Below are positions 55,801-64,000 of a stretch of 64,000 bases of DNA, in pieces. Numbering within the stretch: the first letter of the stretch is position 1; each line of letters starts with the position of its first letter. Origin of the DNA: Cycas panzhihuaensis (lineage: Eukaryota > Cycadophyta). The position numbers and the translations under genes were made by a program. The notes under the pieces were generated by a model, which ran no database searches, had not been told where the DNA came from, and saw nothing but the letters and a program-made list of their open reading frames with translations. Where the stretch lies: NCBI GenBank assembly GCA_023213395.1, contig CM041465.1, positions 76,515,741 through 76,579,740 on the forward strand, in the 5' to 3' direction.

Positions 55801-56410
55801 GAAAAGCTCGGATCTCGGCCTTGTTACTTCTATTGATTACCCTAAGTGGGTCTCTAATATTGTTCCGTTGCCAAAAAGAACGGGGCAATCCGCATATGCG
55901 TCGATTTCCGCGATATCAACAACGCTTGTCCTAAGGACAATTTCCCGCTACCCTTCTTAGATCAAATCATTGATCGCACCACCGGATTCGAAGTGATGTC
56001 CTTAATGGACGGCTTCTCCGGTTACAACCAAATTGATTTCCAAGACCGCCATAAGACGGCCTTCACTACTCCCTGGGGTACCTTCGCCACAAGGCGTGCC
56101 CTTTGGCCTTAAAAATGCAGTGCTACATATCAAAGAGCCATGCACTTCATCTTCCACGATCTCATCAACGACACGTTGGAGGTCTTCATGGACGATATGA
56201 TGGGTCTTTCTCGCGTGAGAGCCCATCACCCTTCCGACTTGCGTGCCATCTTCTCACGATGCCGCGAGTATCACGTCAGTCTTAATCCGCTCAAATGTGT
56301 GTTTCTGCGTCACTCGGGTAAACTCCTTGGGTTCCTTGTATCCAAACATGAATTCAGATCGACCACGACAAAGTCGTGGCGATCTCGACATGCCGCCTCC
56401 TAGAACTCAA
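55801..56410 (+). pseudogene. Reverse transcriptase of the GC-rich element
   Basis: From about 55880 the plus strand reads KNGAIRICVDFRDINNACPK, then DNFPLPFLDQIIDRTTGFEV, then MSLMDGFSGYNQIDFQDRHK, then TAFTTPWGTFA. After a frameshift, the frame from 56140 has HDLINDTLEVFMDDMMGLS, so the catalytic FMDD box is intact (56185-56196). It continues CREYHVSLNPLKCVFLRHSG and KLLGFLVSKHEF. The domain is complete apart from two or three small indels, making this the best-preserved RT in the window. Confidence 0.85.
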
Positions 56411-57095
56411 CGCAGATCAAGTCGCTTTCTAGGTAGGCTCGGTTTCCTTAGCGCTTCCTACCGACTTCGTTGTGAATGCTAAACCCCTTACGAACCTGTT
56501 GAAGAAGGGAGCTCCTTTTGCCTGGTCTGACAAGACCCAAAAGGCCTTCGAAGGACTCAAGGAAGCCCTGGCTTCCGCTCCTACGTTGGCGCCTCCCCGA
56601 TTTGATAGGCCCTTCGTTTTGTATACCTCGGCGACTGACGAGTCCTTGGGCGCTATGCTCGCTCAGGAGGATGACTCAGGAACTGAGAGAGCTATATACT
56701 TCATCAGTCGTACCCTTGTGGCTGCCGAATTTAACTATTCCCCTGCCGAGAAGGAATGTCTCTCCTTGGTCTACGCGACCAAGAAGTTTAGGCATTACTT
56801 GCTCGGCAATACTACCAAGGTGATCATTCAATCCGATCCCTTGAGATACTTACTAACTCGTTCAGACTTGACGGGTAGGGCTGGTCGTTGGGCTGTCCTA
56901 CTCCAAGAATTTGATCTCCTTATCGTTAACCGGAAATCAAAGAAGGGCATGATAGTGGTCGAGCAACTTGCAGACACCCCTATCCCTAACTCCTTTGATA
57001 CTCCCGTTGATGACTCTCTCCCCGATGAGTCTATCCTGACGATCCGGGAGTTCGTCCCCATCCACTCAACGACAATGAGTGGTGCGGTGACATAG
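56411..57095 (+). pseudogene. First RNase H (gypsy type) with altered active site
   Basis: An open frame of 207 codons (56472-57095) reads LTNLLKKGAPFAWSDKTQKA, then RPFVLYTSATDESLGAMLAQ. Next are AIYFISRTLVAAEFNYSPAE, KECLSLVYATKKFRHYLLG, then VIIQSDPLRYLLTRSDLTGR. The usual TDAS box has become TSAT, so the first catalytic Asp is Ser, while Glu (AEKE) and the later Asp (QSDP) remain. Loss of the first Asp here is known for plant Tat elements that have gained a second RNase H. It is the longest undamaged pol segment in the window. Confidence 0.85.
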
Positions 57096-58260
57096 TGCGG
57101 ATCTCACAGCAATACCGCCCGACACTAGTAACAAAGTTAAATCTGCATCAGGACTTACGCTCGGAATACCTCCTCGTGGACGGTATTGTACAAGAGGTCC
57201 TTCGATGGGATCCTTCTCCGTCACACCGACGAAGCCGACCGGTGTTTCGAATGCCACCACGGCATTTGTGGGGGTCACTGGGGCGATCTATGGCTCGGAG
57301 GATCCTCCGTATGGGCTACTTTTGGCCATCTCTTTTAAAGGCATACGCCTTTGTCTTTGAAATGTCGGCGATGTCAAGAGCATGCCAACATTTCCCATGT
57401 GCCTTCGAGACTTTGCACCCTATTGTTTCGCGCCATGGCCTTTCGCTTGGGGATTAGACCTCATCTGGGCTATTTCCCTTCGCCGTCGTCATGACAAGTT
57501 CATCTTGATCGCCACGGAATATTTCACCAAATGGGCTGAGGCCATCCCTTTGATCACTACCCCAAAACGATTGCCACATTCATCTATCGACATCATTTGC
57601 CGCCGGATTCGGACGTCACGACACAAACAATGGAACCCCTTTTGTAATAAGGAGGTGGATGAGCTTTGCGAGAAGTTTAAAATCTCCATAAGACTTCCTC
57701 TCCTTACTACCCTCGTGCAAATGGCGGTGGAGTCTTTTAACAAGACTCTTATCAACATTCTCAAGAAAGCCGTCGGTCAATCCCAAAGGGATTGGCACCT
57801 TCACCGCCTCCGCCTTATGGGCTTATCGTACCTGCCCGCCACGGGAATGACCCGTTCTCCACGGGTCTACGGATTGGCGGTACTCCCATTGGAGGTGGAG
57901 ATTCCTTCCTGCGAGTCTCCCTTGAGGTTTCATCGACGATGAGTCGATCCGTCAGCACGCCTTTCTGGACCTCAAGCTTTGATGAGAGACGCCAGCCGCC
58001 ATCGTGCTAACCTAGCATCCAAAGCCCGCTCACAAAGCGCCCACGATAAACACTGCGTTCCTGCCCTTTGTTTCCTGGGGACTATGCCCTCCAGCTCGGA
58101 TATCTCCATGCCCGTTTGACCAAATTCCCACCCCGGTGGGCCGGTCCTTTTGTCATTATCGTACCTCTCGATCTTGGTGCCTATGGGATAGCCACCACGG
58201 AGGGGCTCGAATTTGAGTAAGCGGTTGATGGGATGTTTCATAAGAAGTTTTACGCTTGAC
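57096..58260 (+). pseudogene. Integrase of the GC-rich element
   Basis: A zinc-binding remnant gives RRILRMGYFWPSLLKAYAFV. The core follows: PWPFAWGLDLIWAISL, then KFILIATEYFTKWAEAIPLI (57480-57550), then NKEVDELCEKFKISI, then MAVESFNKTLINILKKAVGQ with the third acidic residue. The C-terminal block has YGLAVLPLEVEIPS. The second catalytic Asp region (near 57610-57640) is scrambled by indels. Frame breaks are mostly short indels. Confidence 0.78.
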
Positions 58261-58955
58261 CCTTCTACGATCCTCGCCTCGCTCAAACGAGCCTAAACTA
58301 CCATCTTAGGTTGTCCCCATTCTTCCCGTAGCGTGTAGGATGGCTATTTAAGATGGACCCCGCTGTGTCTCTCTGGGTCCGTCCGGGGAACCCGCGTTCC
58401 GTATCCTCTTGGGAACCTTGGTCCTCTCGCTTGGGCATCTCCCAACCGGAGGACGCTTGGGGCATTGTTGCCCTCTTTCTGTCTGGCGTTTCCTTCGCAT
58501 ATCCTGCTATGCTCTCCTCAGACATGTATGCCGCCCTGCTTCCTAACCTCACACCTCCATGTCGTCCCGCTCACGGCGTGTGTGTGTGTGCCCCTGTTAG
58601 GTGTGTGGTTATACATGGAAGGAAACGTGTGCATCATACTATAAAATGTTCATAACATGAATCACCTACTACACAACATAACACTCACCCCATGCATATA
58701 TACATATCAAAATCATATCCCATCATACATCCCAGGAAGCCGGTGTCCTTGCAGGGGGGTACAATCATATGGTCCTATATATGACCCCCCGGAGGCCCGT
58801 GCTTTCATCTGCCAATGTCCATCCATGTTCATCCGCTATGGCCCATACAGGTTACCTCATTGCTAGGTCCTCCTACCCTCGACGCCACCGTTGTCTACAT
58901 TTCTACGTGTTGCCTTAAACGTTGAACGTCTGCTAGGATTATGTGTCACCTATGT
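58261..58955 (+). other. Spacer after integrase
   Basis: No domain is recognised. A more AT-rich piece at 58630-58730 stands out. Confidence 0.4.
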
Positions 58956-59400
58956 CTGTCTACATCTTTACCGACGTGAAGCCATGGTAACCTCGACCTT
59001 CATTGCGTGGATTCTCCGCAGCCCTTCCGTTATGATCTCCTCCGCTGGGATTTTCCTCCGGAGGCTACCAACAATGAAGCCGAGTATCACACCGCCATCA
59101 AGCCCTTACCGATGCCCTTCGTTTCCATCACGGACCCATTGTTTTGCTCTGCGACTCTCAAGTTGTGGTGTCTCATCTCACCTGGTCTACCGTGCGATGC
59201 CCTCACTTGAGGACTCTTGCTTCGCCAGATCCCTCCGGCGTTTCTCTTCTGTTGATATCGGATATCCCTCGGGCTCTCAATGCCGAGGCGATAGCCTTGT
59301 TCGCCTCATCCTTGAGCGCCACTGTCTCGCCGACTGGCCGTCCCGAGTCTTGCTTGGCCTTCCGTCGCCCAAGCCTCGGTAGTTGGTCGCTCCCAGCGAT
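58956..59400 (+). pseudogene. Second RNase H of archaeal type (aRNH)
   Basis: Frames show VYIFTD at the entry, then PPEATNNEAEYHTAIKPL (59007-59110 frame), then VLLCDSQVVVSHL, and later IPRALNAEAIALFASSL. These match the aRNH pattern TNNEAEY...DSQLVV...NxEADxLA. This domain is a known second acquisition in plant Tat elements and would take over RNA removal. Here it follows integrase by about 0.7 kb, and three frameshifts break it. Confidence 0.75.
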
Positions 59401-59726
59401 TTGCTCGCACCTCAAATCGGGTTGCTAACGAGGTAAAACTATGGTACCCACCATTTGTTCCCCATGTGGTCTGCATGCTCCTTTGCATTCATTGTGGTGG
59501 GGGCACCCCTCGCCTCTCTTTCTCCCATCGGTTTCGGTGTGGCTCATAGTGCCCTATGTTGTCTCCACCGCCGCCGTATCCACGCGTTCGCCACGACACT
59601 CGCGGCACCCTTGCCACCGATCCGATCTTGATTGATATATCTATATACACATGTACATCGGTTGTGTTGCCGGCGATTCGCCAACGCATCTGGCTTCCGT
59701 GCGGCGAGGCTCACGCCATAAGGCGA
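59401..59726 (+). other. Region before the 3' LTR
   Basis: No gene is recognised and no clear polypurine tract is visible just before 59727, where one is expected. Confidence 0.4.
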
Positions 59727-62259
59727 TGTTCCGACTCCGGAATGGATACGGAATCACCGACTCAGGTAAGTGCAGGTATGACTCTAGCATTATCGTCACT
59801 TTTATGTACCGATTATGCCTTACATATTTGCATGCGTATGACTTTGTGGGCGGCACGGTCGTCGTCCACACCTATGTTTAGCCTATGACGACTATAGCGG
59901 GGCACACTCTTAGCGAGTGTGGCACCTTGGTGACCGTATTACTTCCCGTTGCCCTCCTCTCTCCGGATCCACCGGGTTTGCGCCACCTCCACCCGTGTGA
60001 TGTCTCATCGTCGCTTGGTTAGCTTGCCACCTCATTTGGGGGCCTATTTACGCTCCGTGGGCCCGTTTCTTGGCTTGTTTGCTCCGGGTGGGTGTTTTAG
60101 TTGTCCTTTAGCCTTTTGCCGTTTGCCCCTGACTGGACCGGTTGGCGCCCCATTTGTGTCTCTGGTGCATCTGCATTGTAATCTTGGCAGGCCGTGATCT
60201 TCGGCATCACTGGAATTTCAGCAGCATGTCAGCTGAAAATTGATCGCCAATTTCTGACGATCTCTGTTTGTTTTTAAAATCCACTGTGGCAATTTCGCAT
60301 TTATTGCGAAACTGCCACGTGGTTCGCGCCTTTTTCCCTTCCGGTAGGTACCTATTCGCGTACTTTAGGGTTTTGCTTTAGTACTTAAGCATCTTTTGGG
60401 ACTTTTTGGATTTTTTACTCACTTTTGGAAGTTACTCAAGAAAACTCTCTCTTGCTCGCTCGCTCTGCTTTTCTTGCTGCATAGGACTGCACTCTTCATA
60501 CTACCACGGCTCTCCTTCGGCTCGGTTGAAACATTCTCTCAACCCCTCAAGCGCCTTGGAGAGGGCTCCTTGAAGCGGTTTCTGGCCGGTCTCTATCCAG
60601 CGATCCATGAGCCCTACGTTTGTGTGTTCTCCATCATACCGTAGCGGGGCCTCAAACCCGCTCTGCTCCGGATCCGGGTGTTTTTCCACCCTCCTTCATT
60701 GTCCTTTGGCCGAGGCAAGCCCTTGCCTCTTCCTCCTGTGTACTCTTTACTTTTGTTAAGTTCTTTGCAATATTCTTGCTCCAAATTTCATTTGTTCATG
60801 TTTGTTGCTTGAAGTTTGATCCTCTTTCCTTTGTGAGGACTGTTCCACTTTCTCTTGTCTCTTGCTGCGGCTTTGTCCAAAGCGGGCGTGAGGGGTTGCA
60901 TAGGCTTTGGGAGAGGAGCCTGGGTGGATTCCGTACCACCTTCCACGCTCCCGAAGTGGCTCCAAGCCCTCCAAAGCTTCCCTCTCGCCTCATGTTGCTC
61001 TTGGCCATCTAAACAAGGGTTTAGAGACTCAGGTACCTAAACCAAATACTGCATCACGAGTTGCAGTGATTTGGGACCCTTGCTCAGTTTGGGAATCATT
61101 CGTAGTTCTCAACTACCATTCGTGCTTTGCCTTTGCTCCCGGTTACGGTTTGCTCCCGTAGTATGCCGGTTCCCCGTGGGTGTCTTTGGGTCTTTCTTGC
61201 CCCTTCTTGCAGCCGTTTTCCAGCCTTGAGTCTTGACTTTCTCCTCGCGGCCCCGTGGCTCTTGGGGAGAGGTTTGGGCACCATTTGCGGGCGGTAGGCC
61301 ACTCCGAGGCTTACCTTGTTGTTTCCTTTCGTTTGGATCGTTCTTCTTTGGTATTTTCCTTATTGGACTAACATTGATGCATGTACATTTAGACTCTCGT
61401 TTATGTTGTTAGACATATATTGCTAGGTCTTTGTGTTGCATATAGGTGTCTCCCCTCGGCAGGAGGGAGACCGTTGTTGCTTACAGGTACTCGGAACGCG
61501 CGGAGAACGTTGCAGTTGCCCCTTCCACCCAGAAGCGTCCCTTGCATGTGTCATATTTTATGCTATCTCATTTGCTAGTTAGCGTTTCTTTCCTTCCTTG
61601 ATATCGCATTTATTTTTCACGGGAAGGTAAGGAAGCCCTGATCGCCGCCGCCACATTTCACATCCAAGACGCCATGTGAGTGGTTGGGTGCTCCTCAGGA
61701 AGGCTACGCCATCTCTCACGCCGGCCCGGTGCACGCTTTGTCCCCCTTCGCACTTGCTTTTTACCTTTTATTCCTTTCCTAGTAATTAGAACATCGAAAG
61801 ATTAAAAGGAAAATTGCCTTTTGTATTAGTTTGCAATTTGTTTGCCTTGTTGCATGTACTTTTGTTATTAAGTAGGAAAGGTGGTAGGAGTCTTCTTCTC
61901 TCTTACCCTTCCTCCCTCTTCCTAGCCAGCAGCTCTTGCTTCCCGCATCGCTCGTATACGGTTAGATTGCGTCGGATTGTTCTTGGCCTATCCTTGTTAG
62001 GTCCTTTCTCTCTCCTTCCGCCACCCAAGGGTGGGAGGCTATTCAGTGTCGACCCGGGTTCGTCCCCACGTATCTTCGCCCCTTCGCTCAAGGTGGTGAA
62101 GGGTCACCCAAGAGTAGCCATACTCCATTGCGGATCCCGAACTCGGGCTCCGCCGGGCGCTCTGCGTGGTAGTTGCTTGCCTTGTAGGTTCCACTTCCCT
62201 CTGGTTTCGTCACCATCTCTCCCGCTTTATCGATCGGCGGTTATCCGTAGCAGGCGTCG
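59727..62259 (+). repeat. 3' LTR of the GC-rich element
   Basis: Begins TGTTCCGACTCCGG and ends CAGGCGTCG, followed by GTTCT (62260-62264). It matches the 5' LTR along 2.5 kb. Differences are concentrated in GC-rich spots and are largely indels and short replacements. Confidence 0.88.
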
Positions 62260-62264
62260 GTTCT

Positions 62265-63201
62265 TACAAGTTAATATTTTAATGAACCAAAGATATAGTC
62301 CTCTTTTTAAGGCTTAACGGGAGCTTGGGGCTCAAAATATTATAAAACTATTAGTAAAAAAATTTTAGAACAATGTAAAATGGTCAAATATAATTTAGAG
62401 AGCTGCTTAATATATTTTTAGTTGAAAAAAATTGAGAAATAATATATGTAAATATGCAATAATGGCAAATTGGAGGCTGTTATGTACCTCAAATTTGATG
62501 GCTTTGAAAATAAAAAAACACTTTAAAACTTATAAATAATAGTTTTATTTTGAAGATGAGTGAGTTATCTTCCCAACAAAATTGATGGATCTGAATTTTG
62601 ATGTAAAACATAAAAGTTATAATAGAAATGGCAGCAAGAACTTTTATGTTAAAATGTTTAAAAAATACTAAAGTGTCACTTTCATTGATTAAAATAATGA
62701 TTAAAATAAATCTAAAAAATAAAACGAATAGATGGTGATGAAGTTTGCTGATAATAGATGACTGTAGAATAGATCCGGGTAGAAAATAATCTCTTGGTGA
62801 TAAAATATAAACTAATAAAGAAGAGATTTTGTGAAAATAGTTTAAAAGACTCTAAAAATCACTGATTGACATTAAACTAATTGAAATTAGGTCAAATCAG
62901 TTCCAAATATGGCATATGACCAGTTAAAATCATACCTTAGAAAATTTTAGATGAAATGGGATAGTTTTTATCTGAAACTAATGACCTAGTCAAAAGTTAT
63001 AGCAAAAATTTACTAAGTACTCTATGTGGAATGAAAAACATAAAAAGAAAAAATATTGTAAAGTTATGTTAGCCCGTTTAGCAATAGGCTAAGGGTCACG
63101 TGAGGTAGAATGGGATTGATGGCTAGAGTCTTGAGTGGGGTTAGGGTTATTAATCCCTAGATTTAAAATTATATGTAATTAACTTTGTTTATTTTTAAAC
63201 T
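62265..63201. other. AT-rich flank, probably continuing copia C leader
   Basis: No gene, LTR or primer site was recognised. By position it should continue the copia C sequence that stops at 49143. Confidence 0.4.

Positions 63202-64000
<799 letters not shown>

Larger units (their letters stand above)
49149..62259 (+). mobile_element. GC-rich Tat-like Ty3/gypsy element with 2.5-kb LTRs
   Basis: A 13.1-kb element that is GC- and CpG-rich, unlike its AT-rich surroundings. LTRs are 49149-51671 and 59727-62259. Internal order is possible primer site, leader, gag, protease, RT, RNase H, integrase and a second RNase H of archaeal type, then the 3' LTR. Long LTRs, a C-x2-H-x4-H-x4-C knuckle, a degenerate first RNase H and the extra RNase H point to the Tat group. 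Reading frames are cut by many small indels rather than by transitions. A clear polypurine tract before 59727 was not found. Nested in copia C, it is among the last arrivals. Confidence 0.85.

Noticed and set aside
63060-63165. Possible 5' LTR end of copia C (shared TATTAATCCC)
   Set aside because: The similarity to 48060-48105 is limited to about ten bases with weak flanks and there is no primer site next to it.

Overview
This window looks like intergenic heterochromatin from a large, repeat-rich seed-plant genome. Nearly every recognisable reading frame belongs to an LTR retrotransposon (Ty1/copia or Ty3/gypsy, including a chromovirus and a Tat-like element). Primer sites are of the plant initiator-Met type, and stop codons and frameshifts are everywhere. 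I see no intact host gene, tRNA, rRNA or CRISPR array. The mixture would fit a gymnosperm or another giant plant genome, but the species cannot be fixed from sequence alone.

Layout. (1) 1-2374: unassigned DNA with a decayed gag-like gene carrying two zinc knuckles (1161-1710). (2) 2375-8573: a complete but dead minus-strand Ty3/gypsy element with matching LTRs and a perfect 5-bp target duplication (AGATG). (3) 8579-25249: pieces of an older plus-strand gypsy-like element (possible gag start, zinc knuckles, protease) split by nested insertions. One is a minus-strand copia element (copia A, 9040-16027) and another a minus-strand chromovirus (16592-22786). Copia A is itself split by a 4.2-kb non-autonomous LTR element (element D, 9694-13875).

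Element D is the most interesting object here. It encodes only a copia-type gag. Between its primer site and its gag, on the opposite strand, it carries a fused, apparently intron-free fragment of a class I terpene synthase (RxR, DDxxD and NSE/DTE motifs visible) joined directly to a HECT ubiquitin-ligase fragment of the UPL1/UPL2 type, followed by an unidentified charged segment.

(4) 25250-26317: a 98-bp triplicate and a plus-strand primer site. (5) 26318-35006: a minus-strand copia element (copia B) with roughly 94 percent identical LTRs, all domains and a 3-kb leader. (6) 35012-43213: a plus-strand gypsy (gypsy 3) with gag, protease, RT, RNase H, integrase and an extra coiled-coil ORF after pol. 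(7) 43225-47741: a related minus-strand gypsy (gypsy 4), tail to tail with gypsy 3, with a minisatellite in its LTR. (8) 47742 onward: a minus-strand gag-only copia element (copia C), interrupted by (9) 49149-62259, a 13.1-kb GC- and CpG-rich plus-strand Tat-like gypsy with 2.5-kb LTRs and a second, archaeal-type RNase H after integrase. (10) 62265-64000: AT-rich DNA ending in about 0.8 kb of (TA)n.

The order of insertion can be read from the nesting: the oldest plus-strand element, then copia A, then element D inside it; separately gypsy 4, then copia C, then the GC-rich element. Nothing here seems able to make a full set of active proteins. Any present-day activity would be at the level of LTR-driven RNA, or supply of substrates to enzymes from intact relatives elsewhere.
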